Shown: positions 31,801-41,011 of the stretch, in pieces
Numbering within the stretch: position 1 is the first letter of the stretch
Layout of the letters: every line of letters starts with the position of its first letter
Source: Bacillus zhangzhouensis
GTDB lineage: Bacteria > Bacillota > Bacilli > Bacillales > Bacillaceae
Assembly (NCBI RefSeq): GCF_000715205.1
Contig: NZ_JOTP01000013.1
Coordinates: forward strand, 1-64,000
Direction: 5' to 3'
Length of the DNA: 64,000 nucleotides
Notes under the pieces: generated by a model
Seen by the model: only the letters and a program-made list of their open reading frames with translations
What the model was told of the DNA's origin: nothing
The model's database searches: none
Made by a program: the position numbers and the translations under genes

Positions 31801-32733
31801 ATGATGAAGGTTGCACAAAATATTGGTGAACTAATTGGCGATACACCACTTGTAAAATTACAGCGTCTTCAGCCAGACAATGCGGCGGCTGTTTATTTAA
31901 AGCTTGAATCATTTAATCCTAGTGGAAGTGTGAAGGATCGTGCTGCTTACAATATGATCGTCGAGGCAGAAAAACAGGGGAAGCTCACAAAAGGGGCGAC
32001 CATTATTGAACCAACGAGCGGAAATACAGGGATTGGTTTAGCAATGAACGCCGCAGCAAGAGGCTACAAAGCTATACTTGTCATGCCTGATACGATGACA
32101 AAGGAAAGAATCAATATTTTAAAGGCATACGGTGCACAGGTCGTCTTAACCCCAGGAGAAGAAAAAATGCCAGGCTGTATTCGCAAGGCAGAAGAACTGG
32201 CTGCTCAAATTCCTCATAGCTTTATTCCCATGCAATTTGACAATGGGGCGAATCCCGATGCTCATAGAGGAACAACAGCTATAGAAATCATGGAAGCTGT
32301 GAAGCAACTTGGACATCCTCTTGCTGCCTTTGTCGCAACAGCTGGAACGGGTGGAACCATTACAGGCACTGGTGAGGAATTAAAAAAGGCATTCCCCGGC
32401 TTGACCATACGTGTGGCAGAACCGAAGGGATCTCCAGTCTTATCTGGCGGGAAACCTGGCAAACATAAGCTCGTTGGCACAAGTCCAGGATTTATCCCAA
32501 CTATTTTAAATGAGCATGTCTATGATGAGATTGTGCAAGTGAGCGATGAAGATGCGTACCACATCACACGGCAGCTTGCCCGTCTTGAAGGAATTTTAGT
32601 TGGTCCATCATCTGGCGCAGCTTGCTATGCTGCCATTGAAACAGCCAAACAAATGCCTAAGGATTCTATCGTCATCTGTATGACAGCAGATACGGGAGAA
32701 CGATATTTATCAAGTGATGTTTTTCAAGATTAA
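31801..32733 (+). CDS. ytkP: Cysteine synthase family protein YtkP
   Basis: This PLP enzyme of about 310 residues belongs to the O-acetylserine sulfhydrylase family. The PLP Lys is in NPSGSVKDRAAY (about residue 45), the substrate loop is PTSGNTGIGLA, and the phosphate-binding loop is TAGTGGTITGTG. It makes cysteine from O-acetylserine and sulfide, or a related beta-replacement product. Two adjacent ATGs follow AAAGGGTG. It is a paralogue of CysK and stands alone, so the physiological substrate is not certain. Confidence 0.9.
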   Translation: MMKVAQNIGELIGDTPLVKLQRLQPDNAAAVYLKLESFNPSGSVKDRAAYNMIVEAEKQGKLTKGATIIEPTSGNTGIGLAMNAAARGYKAILVMPDTMTKERINILKAYGAQVVLTPGEEKMPGCIRKAEELAAQIPHSFIPMQFDNGANPDAHRGTTAIEIMEAVKQLGHPLAAFVATAGTGGTITGTGEELKKAFPGLTIRVAEPKGSPVLSGGKPGKHKLVGTSPGFIPTILNEHVYDEIVQVSDEDAYHITRQLARLEGILVGPSSGAACYAAIETAKQMPKDSIVICMTADTGERYLSSDVFQD

Positions 32734-32768
32734 AAAAGGAACAGGGGATGAGTCCCTGTTCCTTTTTC
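32731..32768. terminator. Bidirectional terminator after ytkP
   Basis: AAAAAGGAACAGGG and CCCTGTTCCTTTTT form a strong stem flanked by A and T runs. It serves ytkP and the convergent gene. Confidence 0.88.
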
Positions 32769-32786
32769 TTCGTTTCACGGTCACGT

Positions 32787-33407
32787 CTATTTGACCGACT
32801 TCACCTCAGCCTGCTCACCTGTAACGAGTAAAACCTGTTCATCAGTGAGCGGACATAAAGCGAGCGTATGCTGATACTGCTCGATCATTTGCTGCGCGGC
32901 TTCACCTAAATAGGTATGGTGCATATGTGGTACCGGATAGTTGCTGATTTCATTGATCCCTTGAAATGCTGGCAGCTCCGGCGCCTTCTCCTGATCATCC
33001 ATCAGTGAAATATATTCAATGCTTGGCGCCATGATGATACTCCCTGCTGATTCTCCAATGTACAACTTGCCTTTGTTGATTTCTTCCTTCAAGACGTGAT
33101 CGAGGCGATGCTTTCTTAATTCCTGCAACAAATAAAAAGTATTGCCTCCTGATACGTAGATGACATCATTTCGTTCGATCATATGTGTGATCTCTTGGGC
33201 AGTCTGCTCAGCCATTTGAACAGTCTCTATATGCATATCTAATTCATGAAAGGCCTCTTTTGCTGCCTCCACATAGTGCTTTACTTCTTCCACAGCACTA
33301 GCTGTTGGAATAAACGTCACGCTTTTTCCTTTTAATGATTCACCCGCAAAGTCAGACAAGAGAGAATAGCTGTCTTTGAATGAAGAGCATAAGAACATTT
33401 TTTTCAC
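32787..33407 (-). CDS. Peptidase E-like (S51 family) protein
   Basis: The product is 206 residues with a class I amidotransferase-like fold. The nucleophile is the Ser of YIGESAGSIIMAP near residue 118; DVIYVSGGNTFYLLQ precedes it, and the conserved VPHMHHTYL follows. S51 enzymes cleave Asp-X dipeptides. It is cytoplasmic with no signal peptide. It lies about 30 bases downstream of pepV in the same direction, so the two may form a peptide-degrading operon. Confidence 0.85.
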   Translation of the reverse strand: MKKMFLCSSFKDSYSLLSDFAGESLKGKSVTFIPTASAVEEVKHYVEAAKEAFHELDMHIETVQMAEQTAQEITHMIERNDVIYVSGGNTFYLLQELRKHRLDHVLKEEINKGKLYIGESAGSIIMAPSIEYISLMDDQEKAPELPAFQGINEISNYPVPHMHHTYLGEAAQQMIEQYQHTLALCPLTDEQVLLVTGEQAEVKSVK

Positions 33408-33436
33408 TGTGAATCCCCTCTTCTCTTTACTTTTTT

Positions 33437-34837
33437 CTATTTTGCCAATTCATACATAGCTTGTGCATATAGAGCTGTTGCTCTTAGTAAGTCATCGATT
33501 TCGATATATTCATCCTTTTGATGGGCGCAATCTGGTCTGCCAGGGAATAGAGGGCCAAAGGCAACTCCTGCTTCTAAAGATCTCGCATATGTTCCTCCCC
33601 CAATAGCAATCAGAGTTGCTGGGTCTCCAGTTTGTTCCTCATATACCCGCTGCAATGTTTTCACAAGTGGATGATCTTTTGCGACGTGATGCGGAGGGCT
33701 GTCATCAAATTTCTCAATGGACGCCCCTTTGATGCTTTCAATCCCTTTTTTGACGTCCTTGCCGTCTGCTGTCACGGGATAACGGACGTTTAAGCCAAGT
33801 TTCGCTTCCTCGTTTTGCGTATAGCGGATCGTTCCAACATTCAAGGTTAAGTCGCCGCTAATGTCATCATTACAAGCAATTCCTAGCTTTTGTCCTCGTG
33901 TGTCTTGATCAAATAAAGACTTTATTTGTGATGTAAAGGCAAGCCCTTGTTCATCTAATTCATGCTCACATAGGAAATTCGCCATATGAATGCCCGCATT
34001 GATGCCATGCGCCGGCTCCATTGCATGGACTGATACACCTTTTAATGTGAAATGCAGTCCATCCGCTGTGTTCTTTGCCTCACCGGATAATTGATTTTCA
34101 GCGAGATAGGCTTCAAAAGCGGCTTTTAACGCTTCTGCGTCATGTTCCTGTGCAGCTGTCACAGTGGCAATTGCCTCATCTGGCACCATATTGAGCCTCA
34201 TCCCTGATGTGAATTGCTTGAGTGTATAGCGCTTATTGTCCTCTGTTTGTTGATATGTAAATGACACAATGGCATCAATAATTCCTTTTTCAGCATGAAT
34301 AATCGGAAAATCGGCATCTGGCGCAAAGCCAATTTGTGGCATCGCTTCGTGCTTGAAATAATGTTCCACACAGCGCCAATCGCTTTCTTCATCTGTTCCA
34401 ATGATCATTCGAATTTTTTTCGATAATTGAATGCCCGTATCTTTTAAAATCTTAAGCGCGTAGAAAGCGGCCATGGTTGGGCCTTTATCATCAATGGCCC
34501 CTCTTGCAAAGATTCTATTTTCTCTGATATCCGCTGAAAATGGCGGGGTTGTCCAGCCGTCACCAGCAGGCACAACGTCTACATGGCATAGCACACCTAT
34601 AATGTCTTCGCCTTGTCCATATTCAATATGACCTGCATAGCCATCGACATTCTTTACTGTGAAGCCTTCGTCTTCCCCTTTTTTCAGCATATACTGAAGG
34701 GCCTCATCCACTTTTTCACCGAACGGCTTCCCTTCTTTCCCACCTTCTTCATCAAGGACACTTTCAATTTGCAAAAAAGATTGTGTATCCTTAATCAGAT
34801 CTTCTTTTTTTCGTATAACTTCAGCTTCCCAGTTCAT
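33437..34837 (-). CDS. pepV: M20 family dipeptidase PepV
   Basis: This 466-residue zinc peptidase has the first His in VLCHVDVVPAGDGW, the bridging Asp in GAIDDKGPTMAAFY, the catalytic Glu pair in IGTDEESDWRC, FAPDADFPIIHAEKG, and a C-terminal GGGTYARSLEAGVAFGP. A central lid and dimerisation domain is present. It hydrolyses dipeptides in the cytoplasm (YtjP in B. subtilis). I chose the ATG at 34837 because AAGGAGG lies upstream; the frame is open 12 codons further. It is divergent from pbuO. Confidence 0.92.
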   Translation of the reverse strand: MNWEAEVIRKKEDLIKDTQSFLQIESVLDEEGGKEGKPFGEKVDEALQYMLKKGEDEGFTVKNVDGYAGHIEYGQGEDIIGVLCHVDVVPAGDGWTTPPFSADIRENRIFARGAIDDKGPTMAAFYALKILKDTGIQLSKKIRMIIGTDEESDWRCVEHYFKHEAMPQIGFAPDADFPIIHAEKGIIDAIVSFTYQQTEDNKRYTLKQFTSGMRLNMVPDEAIATVTAAQEHDAEALKAAFEAYLAENQLSGEAKNTADGLHFTLKGVSVHAMEPAHGINAGIHMANFLCEHELDEQGLAFTSQIKSLFDQDTRGQKLGIACNDDISGDLTLNVGTIRYTQNEEAKLGLNVRYPVTADGKDVKKGIESIKGASIEKFDDSPPHHVAKDHPLVKTLQRVYEEQTGDPATLIAIGGGTYARSLEAGVAFGPLFPGRPDCAHQKDEYIEIDDLLRATALYAQAMYELAK

Positions 34838-34862
34838 TTTTCTATTCCTCCTTGAAAAAAGG

Positions 34863-34917
34863 TTGCAATCCACCCTTAAAACGAATATTATATTAATTGT
34901 TTTGTAATAATGTTCGT
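34863..34917 (+). promoter_or_regulatory. pbuO promoter with a pair of PurR boxes
   Basis: TTGCAA (34863-34868), 17 bases and TATTAT (34886-34891) form a good SigA promoter. ACGAATATTAT (34881-34891) overlaps the -10, and the inverted ACGAACATTAT lies at 34917-34907, a pair of PurBox-like CGAA elements as used by PurR. PRPP-free PurR would cover the promoter. A TATAAT on the opposite strand (34892-34887) could face pepV. No purine riboswitch fold is seen. Confidence 0.7.
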
Positions 34918-34931
34918 AAATGGAGGATTTT

Positions 34932-36230
34932 ATGTTTCAGTTAAAAGAAAACCAAACCAACATAAAGAAAGAATTAATCGCTGGTATGACGACATTCTTT
35001 ACTATGGTATATATTGTAGCCGTCAACCCTGGAATTCTTTCAAAAGCAGGCATTCCTTTTGACCAAGTCTTTACTGCAACAATTATCGCTGCTGTCGTCG
35101 GTACGCTCTGGATGGCGCTATTTGCAAACTATCCGATTGCCATTGCACCAGGCATGGGACTGAATGTTTATTTCACCTTTACAGTTGTCGGCGGTGGCGG
35201 CATCAGCTATCAAACGGCGTTCAGTGCGGTATTTGTTGCTGGTATACTCTTTATTATTTTATCGTTAACATCCCTTAGAAAACAACTGATTCAAGCGATT
35301 CCAGATAATTTAAAGTACGGGATCACAGCAGGAATCGGGCTTTTCATTGCGTTCATCGGTCTCCGGCAGTCTGGCATCATTGCAGCTGACCCGGAGAATC
35401 TTGTGAAGCTTGGCAACTTAAACTCACCAGTTGTCATTTTAACGCTCGTTGGTTTAATGATTTCAGTTATTTTAATGGTTCTTCAAGTAAATGGAGCCCT
35501 GTTTATTGGCATGTTAGCGACCACACTCATTGCGCTCGCGACAGGTCAGCTTCATTTTCCCAAAATGCTGATGGACGTCCCAGCACTGCCTGAAGGGATG
35601 CTGATTACAAATCCAATCGCTGCCTTTGGTGACGTGTTCTCTCACCATTTATATGCAGTTGTCTTCTCATTCTTACTTGTCACGATTTTTGATACAACGG
35701 GAACGATGATCGGGGTGGCGGAACAAGCAGGATTAATGAAAAATGGCCAGCTACCAAAAGTGCGTAGAGCCCTGCTCGCTGACTCTGCTGCAACGACGGT
35801 TGGCTCTATGTTTGGAACAAGCCCAACCACCGCTTATATTGAATCATCTTCAGGGGTTGCTGCGGGAGGAAGAACTGGACTGACTTCTTTAACGGTCGCT
35901 GCACTATTTATTGTGGCATTGTTTTTTGGCCCACTCGTTCAAGCCATTTCTTCCTTACCTTCCATCACATCACCTGTTTTAATCATTGTCGGCTGTTTAA
36001 TGATGAACTCAGTGTCACGCATTCGCTGGAACGAGCTTGACGAAGCATTTCCTGCTTTTCTTGTTATTCTCTCCATGCCGCTGACATCTAGTATCTCTAC
36101 AGGGATATCACTCGGATTTATTTCATATCCACTTGTGAAATTGGCGAAAGGGAAATGGAAAGAAGTGCATGTCCTTGTTCTCATCTTTGCCGTCTTATTT
36201 TTCATTCAGCTCTTTTTCTTAGAAGGATAA
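34932..36230 (+). CDS. pbuO: Hypoxanthine/guanine permease PbuO
   Basis: This 432-residue AzgA/NCS2-like transporter has about 12 membrane helices. Signatures are AGMTTFFTMVYIVAVNPGIL at the N-terminus, APGMGLNVYFTF, and FDTTGTMIGVAEQAG in the middle. It imports purine bases (YtiP in B. subtilis). I chose the ATG at 34932 because TGGAGGA lies 8 bases upstream. PurR boxes sit in the promoter. Confidence 0.93.
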   Translation: MFQLKENQTNIKKELIAGMTTFFTMVYIVAVNPGILSKAGIPFDQVFTATIIAAVVGTLWMALFANYPIAIAPGMGLNVYFTFTVVGGGGISYQTAFSAVFVAGILFIILSLTSLRKQLIQAIPDNLKYGITAGIGLFIAFIGLRQSGIIAADPENLVKLGNLNSPVVILTLVGLMISVILMVLQVNGALFIGMLATTLIALATGQLHFPKMLMDVPALPEGMLITNPIAAFGDVFSHHLYAVVFSFLLVTIFDTTGTMIGVAEQAGLMKNGQLPKVRRALLADSAATTVGSMFGTSPTTAYIESSSGVAAGGRTGLTSLTVAALFIVALFFGPLVQAISSLPSITSPVLIIVGCLMMNSVSRIRWNELDEAFPAFLVILSMPLTSSISTGISLGFISYPLVKLAKGKWKEVHVLVLIFAVLFFIQLFFLEG

Positions 36231-36239
36231 CAGAAACAA

Positions 36240-36278
36240 AAAAGGCACATTTCAAATGAGAAATGTGTCTTTTTGTAA
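36240..36278 (+). terminator. Terminator of pbuO
   Basis: GGCACATTTC and GAAATGTGTC form a stem followed by a T-run. Confidence 0.8.
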
Positions 36279-36437
36279 ATATCATTTTTTTATTTTGTAA
36301 ATTTCCTTTGTTTATTTTTGTTTTTCTAAAGAGACATCCTTCGTCATACCCCATATGTTTATTGGGTTGTAACCGCATTCAATTCATGTTATATAACATA
36401 TTTTATTTCATGAAGACAAATTAAAAAACACGTAAAG

Positions 36438-36467
36438 TTGACTTTTTGGTGGAACTAGATGCATAAT
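36438..36467 (+). promoter_or_regulatory. Possible promoter upstream of ytzE
   Basis: TTGACT (36438-36443) and CATAAT (36462-36467) are 18 bases apart; a second -10-like TATAAT follows at 36474-36479. The surrounding 36279-36599 is AT-rich with no gene that I can identify, leaving a leader of 100 bases or more. Confidence 0.45.
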
Positions 36468-36599
36468 ATCGTGTATAATAGAGTAAAATAATAAGAAACA
36501 CGAACATTTACCATTGTTGCATGTCCTCATTTCGCAGTTTTAGTGTAGTAAGTTGTGGTTAGTCAAGTCCATCCGATCTTATTGATAGGGAGTGGTTTT

Positions 36600-36821
36600 T
36601 TGAAACCTTCAACAAACCGTATGATGACTCGAATTAAATCAGTCTATATGTTCATTCAAGAGAAAGGTCTTGTGACGACACAAGAGCTGGTTGATGAATT
36701 CGGGATCACACCTAGAACCATTCAAAGAGACTTAAACGTGCTTGCCTATAACGATCTTGTTCATAGTCCAAGCAGGGGCAAATGGGAAACAACGAGAAAA
36801 AAAGTAAAAATATCATCTTAA
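36600..36821 (+). CDS. ytzE: YtzE, small DeoR-type helix-turn-helix protein
   Basis: The TTG at 36600 gives 73 residues; GGGAGTGG lies upstream. The protein is little more than a DeoR-type winged helix (RIKSVYMFIQEKGLVTTQELVDEFGITPRTIQRDL), without the sugar-binding effector domain of full DeoR regulators. It may act as a stand-alone DNA-binding protein with unknown targets. It is monocistronic. Confidence 0.85.
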   Translation: MKPSTNRMMTRIKSVYMFIQEKGLVTTQELVDEFGITPRTIQRDLNVLAYNDLVHSPSRGKWETTRKKVKISS

Positions 36822-36845
36822 GCGTATAATGACTTTCCATATAAC

Positions 36846-36876
36846 AAAAGAACCGGCGATATGCCGGTTCTTTTTC
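36846..36876. terminator. Bidirectional terminator between ytzE and ytzG
   Basis: AAAGAACCGGC and GCCGGTTCTTT with short A and T runs, overlapping the 3' end of ytzG. Confidence 0.85.
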
Positions 36877-37592
36877 TATTCACGATTCATTAAGCTGTCT
36901 AATTCTTCATCCGTCAACTCACGGTACTCCCCGAGGGCTAGATCTTCATCTAATAAGACAGGTCCCATCGACAACCGTTTTAAAAAGATCACTTCATTGC
37001 CTACCGCTTGCGCCATCAGCTTCACTTGATGGTATTTCCCTTCAGTAATCGTTAAACGAATGCGTGTATCTTCGTCTTCATTCGCAACTACCTCAACCTT
37101 TGCCGGCTTTGTATGATAATCATCTAAAATGACAACTCCCTGCTCGAGACGCTCTATGTCTTGATCTCCTAAAGGGTATTTCAGATGAACTTCATACGTT
37201 TTCGGGACATGCTTTTTCGGAGAAAGTAATTGATGAGCAAGCTGCCCATCATTTGTGAGGAGGAGAAGACCGACTGTATCCTTATCAAGTCTCCCCACAG
37301 GGAATGGCTCCCTTGCGATATCCTCCGGCTCGAGTAAATCGACAACCGTTTCATCACGCATATCCTCCGTTGCCGAAATGACGCCATCTGGCTTGTTCAT
37401 CATTAAATAAATAAATTCTTTATACTCTACACGCTCTCCGTGTACGAGCACTTCATCATTTGATGGATCAACATGATCTTTTACCTGCTTCGCCACTTCC
37501 CCATTCACTGTGACAGCCCGGGCCTTAACCAGCTTCTTCACATCTTTTCTTGAACCAAAGCCACTATTGGCAAGCAATTTATCAAGCCTCAT
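36876..37592 (-). CDS. ytzG: RsuA-family pseudouridine synthase YtzG
   Basis: The product is 238 residues. An N-terminal S4 domain (RLDKLLANSGFGSRKDVKKLV, residues 2-60) is followed by the catalytic domain with Asp in PVGRLDKDTVGLLLLTNDG and the KTYEVHLKYPL strand. RsuA modifies U516 of 16S rRNA in E. coli. It lies 15 bases after ytgP, forming an operon with it. Confidence 0.9.
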   Translation of the reverse strand: MRLDKLLANSGFGSRKDVKKLVKARAVTVNGEVAKQVKDHVDPSNDEVLVHGERVEYKEFIYLMMNKPDGVISATEDMRDETVVDLLEPEDIAREPFPVGRLDKDTVGLLLLTNDGQLAHQLLSPKKHVPKTYEVHLKYPLGDQDIERLEQGVVILDDYHTKPAKVEVVANEDEDTRIRLTITEGKYHQVKLMAQAVGNEVIFLKRLSMGPVLLDEDLALGEYRELTDEELDSLMNRE

Positions 37593-37607
37593 GAATATCC
37601 ACCCTTC

Positions 37608-39230
37608 TTAACTCTTTTTTCTTAAAAATGTCGGCAAACGGTTGCCAAGTATACGCTCTAGTAATCCAACCTTGTAAGATAAGAACATATACACACCGCC
37701 GCCAGTGATCATCGAAATCAAAATCACGATACCAGCTTGTACAATTCCGCCTTCATAAGAAATCAATTGATTCACGAGCTGGCTTGTCACGAAAGCTACA
37801 ACAGCCATGATCGCTGTTAAAATACTTATGAGAATAAAACGTTTGAAAATCCTACGGAACGAATAGCCTGCATGGCGCTTAATCATGATGAACATATACA
37901 AGATCGACGCACTGTAGCCCAGTGCAGTTGCAAGCACAGAACCATTTCCTTGCAGCAAGCTAATCAGCGGGATATTTAGGACCGTTTTAATGATGATCCC
38001 TAACAAAAGACTGACAATGGCAAATTTTTGTTTGTTAATCCCCTGCAAAATCGCTGCGTTAATGGTGAATAAAGAAAACAATAACGCAACAGGCGCATAC
38101 CAGAACAAAATAGAGATCCCAATCTCAGGATGAACAGACGGATAGAAAAACCAATAAACCGGTCCTGCCAAAGCAGAGATTCCAAATGAAGCAGGCAGTA
38201 CGAAGAATAAAATGACCTGCATCGTTTGATCAATTTGCCGATTGAGCAGCTTGTAATTACGTGCTGTAAATGATTCCGTAATCGTCGGAATCAATGTTAA
38301 GCCAAACGCTGTTGCAAGTGACACAGGGATCATGACTAGCTTCGGTAAATATAACGTCACAATGGACAGGACCGCTGTACTAATATCCTGATGTCCTGAT
38401 GCAATCATGGCTCTATTAATTGTATTTGTATCGATATAAGAATAAATTGGAATCGCAAGTCCAACAAACACATACGGTGCTGCATAACTAAACAGCTCTG
38501 TAAACATTTGCTTATAAGTCAACTCAGAGTGAGCACCTATATTAGGCTGCATGGACAGGAGACGGTCTTTCCGCTTCAGCCAATATAAATAAAGCGTAAA
38601 TAATCCGCCAAATGCGCCGATAAGCGCGGCAAATGTTGCATATCCGACAGCAATAACAAGCCCGCCGTCAAGCACCTTTAAAATAATAAACGTCGCTGTT
38701 AATAGGAAGATGATTCTGACAAGTTGTTCGATGACTTGGGAAACAGCTGTCGGTCCCATCATGGAGTGTCCTTGGAAGAACCCTCGCACAAGACTCATAA
38801 TTGGTACAACCAAAAGACCTAAACTCACCATCCGAATCACATATACCACTTGGTCGACGGTCAAACCGCCTGTTTCATTCGATCCGCCAAGCTGAATCTT
38901 GGCAAAAATTGGTGCGCTCAAATATAAAAGAGAAAAGGCGATAATACCGGTGACAAGCATGACCGACATACCCGCCCTGAACATTTTTCTAGTTGTTTCA
39001 TAATCGCCGATTGAATTATATTTGGAGACAAATTTTGATACCGCTGTTGGAAAACCAAGCGTAGCAATACTTAAAAAGATCGTATACTGATTGTATCCAT
39101 ATTGGAATAGCGCACCACCAGTAGCTCCAACCATTGCGCTAAATGGAATTAAGTAAATCATACCAAGAATACGAGAGAGATACGTCCCAATCGTTAAAAC
39201 CAACGTACCACGAAGCAGTTTATTAGACAT
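37608..39230 (-). CDS. ytgP: Lipid II flippase YtgP (MurJ)
   Basis: This protein of about 540 residues of the MurJ/MVF (MATE-like) superfamily has about 14 membrane helices. It moves lipid II across the membrane for wall synthesis; in B. subtilis it is redundant with Amj. The N-terminus KLLRGTLVLTIGTYLSRILG and VRGFFQGHSMMGPTAVSQVIEQ are typical. I chose the ATG at 39230 by comparison with the family; the frame starts five codons earlier and the ribosome site is weak (TGGTGG). It ends in a basic tail. Confidence 0.92.
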   Translation of the reverse strand: MSNKLLRGTLVLTIGTYLSRILGMIYLIPFSAMVGATGGALFQYGYNQYTIFLSIATLGFPTAVSKFVSKYNSIGDYETTRKMFRAGMSVMLVTGIIAFSLLYLSAPIFAKIQLGGSNETGGLTVDQVVYVIRMVSLGLLVVPIMSLVRGFFQGHSMMGPTAVSQVIEQLVRIIFLLTATFIILKVLDGGLVIAVGYATFAALIGAFGGLFTLYLYWLKRKDRLLSMQPNIGAHSELTYKQMFTELFSYAAPYVFVGLAIPIYSYIDTNTINRAMIASGHQDISTAVLSIVTLYLPKLVMIPVSLATAFGLTLIPTITESFTARNYKLLNRQIDQTMQVILFFVLPASFGISALAGPVYWFFYPSVHPEIGISILFWYAPVALLFSLFTINAAILQGINKQKFAIVSLLLGIIIKTVLNIPLISLLQGNGSVLATALGYSASILYMFIMIKRHAGYSFRRIFKRFILISILTAIMAVVAFVTSQLVNQLISYEGGIVQAGIVILISMITGGGVYMFLSYKVGLLERILGNRLPTFLRKKS

Positions 39231-39405
39231 GCGCTTAACCACCATTTTTCTAATGAATATTCAACTCAACTATTTTACCACATCATTTCATCGTACAGGT
39301 AACAATTCCAATGCAGAAGTCACAAAACCAATCAATTCATATTTCAGCCTTTCCCGATCTTCGTTATAATAGAGAAATGACTGAAAGTAGAAAGAGGAAT
39401 GTAAC

Positions 39406-40677
39406 ATGAAACATTATGATGTCATTGTCATTGGCGGTGGACCTTCTGGACTGATGGCCGCGATTGCATCAGCAGAGCACGGTGCATCTGTTCTGTTAAT
39501 TGACAAAGGAAACAAACTTGGCAGAAAGTTGGCCATTTCTGGCGGTGGACGCTGTAACGTCACCAATCGCCTTCCAGTAGAAGAAATCATCAAGCATATT
39601 CCCGGAAACGGCCGTTTTCTATATAGTGCATTTTCTGAGTTCAATAACGAGGATATAATTAGATTTTTTGAAAACCTAGGCATTGAACTAAAAGAAGAAG
39701 ACCATGGACGCATGTTCCCTGTCTCAAACAAAGCGCAATCCGTTGTGGATGCCCTTTTAGACAGACTTCGCGCTCTGAATGTCACCATTCGAACGAATGA
39801 AAAGATTAAAACTGTTCTGTATCAAGACGGACAAGTAGCTGGAATTGTTACAAATAATGATGAAAAAATTTCAAGTGAGGCCGTCGTCATCGCCGTTGGC
39901 GGGAAAAGTGTGCCGCATACCGGCTCGACTGGCGATGGCTATGCATGGGCAGAAGCCGCTGGTCATACCATTACAGAACTCTTCCCAACAGAAGTACCGG
40001 TTACATCAGATGAGCCATTTATTAAAGAAAAAGTACTTCAAGGGCTTTCTTTAAGAAGTGTGGCCGTAAGTGTTCTAAATAAAAAAGGAAAACCAGTTGT
40101 CACACATGTCATGGATATGATCTTCACTCACTTTGGTTTATCAGGCCCAGCTGTTCTTAGATGCAGCGGATTTGTTGTCAAAGAGCTGAAAAAACAGCCA
40201 ACAGTCCGCCTGCAAATTGACTTATATCCGAAGCTTCATGACGAGGAACTGTTTCAAAAGCTTCATCGTGACCTAAAGGACGAACCAAAAAAAGCGATTA
40301 AAAACGTATTGAAGTCTTGGATGCAGGAACGCTATTTATTGTTCCTTTTAGAACGTAATGGCATTGATCCGCAAGACACATTTTCTGGTCTCGCCAAGGA
40401 GAAACTGCGCACGTTTGCCCATGATTGTAAACATTTCATCGTTCATGCAAATGGTACGTTATCCTTAGACAAAGCGTTTGTCACAGGAGGCGGCGTTTCT
40501 GTCAAAGAGATTGAACCGAAAAAAATGGCATCTAAAAAAATGGCCGGTCTTTATTTCTGCGGAGAAATTTTAGACATCCACGGTTACACAGGCGGCTACA
40601 ATATCACGTCAGCACTTGTGACAGGCAGACTTGCTGGCATGAATGCTGCACTAGAAGTAAAGGAGAGAGATCAATGA
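39406..40677 (+). CDS. ytfP: YtfP, HI0933-type flavoprotein
   Basis: This 423-residue FAD-dependent oxidoreductase (BaiN/HI0933 family) has the dinucleotide-binding [19 protein letters not shown] at 10-30, then [16 protein letters not shown] and [25 protein letters not shown]. The C-terminal FVTGGGV and [21 protein letters not shown] complete the fold. The redox substrate is unknown. GAGG lies 8 bases before the ATG. Confidence 0.92.
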   Translation: MKHYDVIVIGGGPSGLMAAIASAEHGASVLLIDKGNKLGRKLAISGGGRCNVTNRLPVEEIIKHIPGNGRFLYSAFSEFNNEDIIRFFENLGIELKEEDHGRMFPVSNKAQSVVDALLDRLRALNVTIRTNEKIKTVLYQDGQVAGIVTNNDEKISSEAVVIAVGGKSVPHTGSTGDGYAWAEAAGHTITELFPTEVPVTSDEPFIKEKVLQGLSLRSVAVSVLNKKGKPVVTHVMDMIFTHFGLSGPAVLRCSGFVVKELKKQPTVRLQIDLYPKLHDEELFQKLHRDLKDEPKKAIKNVLKSWMQERYLLFLLERNGIDPQDTFSGLAKEKLRTFAHDCKHFIVHANGTLSLDKAFVTGGGVSVKEIEPKKMASKKMAGLYFCGEILDIHGYTGGYNITSALVTGRLAGMNAALEVKERDQ

Positions 40678-40871
40678 TCAGACGCGCACTTCCAATCGTA
40701 CTTGCGGTCGTTATTAGTTTGACAGCCGCTGTTTTCATGAAGCTGTCGATTACCCCGTTAAAAGTCGCCATTGTTTTGGCATTTACCATTTTCGCAGTTT
40801 GTTTAAAAGAATATGTCTACCGTCTTCGCAAACGAATTGAGGAAAAATCATCTTCACATATCGATGGTTGA
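40674..40871 (+). CDS. Small membrane protein coupled to ytfP
   Basis: This 65-residue protein has its ATG overlapping the ytfP stop by four bases (ATGA), with AAGGAGAG upstream inside ytfP. It has two hydrophobic helices, about residues 4-22 and 27-45, and a basic tail ([14 protein letters not shown]). I do not recognise the family. The coupling suggests it is made together with the flavoprotein. Confidence 0.7.
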   Translation: MIRRALPIVLAVVISLTAAVFMKLSITPLKVAIVLAFTIFAVCLKEYVYRLRKRIEEKSSSHIDG

Positions 40872-40901
40872 TAAATGGAAGGAAAACATGTTACGGTAAA
40901 A

Positions 40902-40937
40902 TGGAGGACGAGTGAGAAACTCGCCTCTTTTTGTTTG
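40902..40937 (+). terminator. Terminator of the ytfP operon
   Basis: GAGGACGAGT and ACTCGCCTC form a stem with one bulge, followed by TTTTTG. Confidence 0.72.
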
Positions 40938-41011
40938 AAAATAGTTGAGAGCGGGGATATTAAACAAAATCCTCTGCTTAAACGTGTAGAACAACAGGAG
41001 AGTGAGATGGT

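Noticed and set aside
34838-34931. Purine riboswitch upstream of pbuO
   Set aside because: The gap is too short and lacks the conserved three-way junction sequences. The inverted CGAA boxes explain regulation by PurR better.
40938-41011. Riboswitch or attenuator upstream of opuD
   Set aside because: Only about 75 bases remain after the ytfP terminator and no conserved motif or stem pair is visible.
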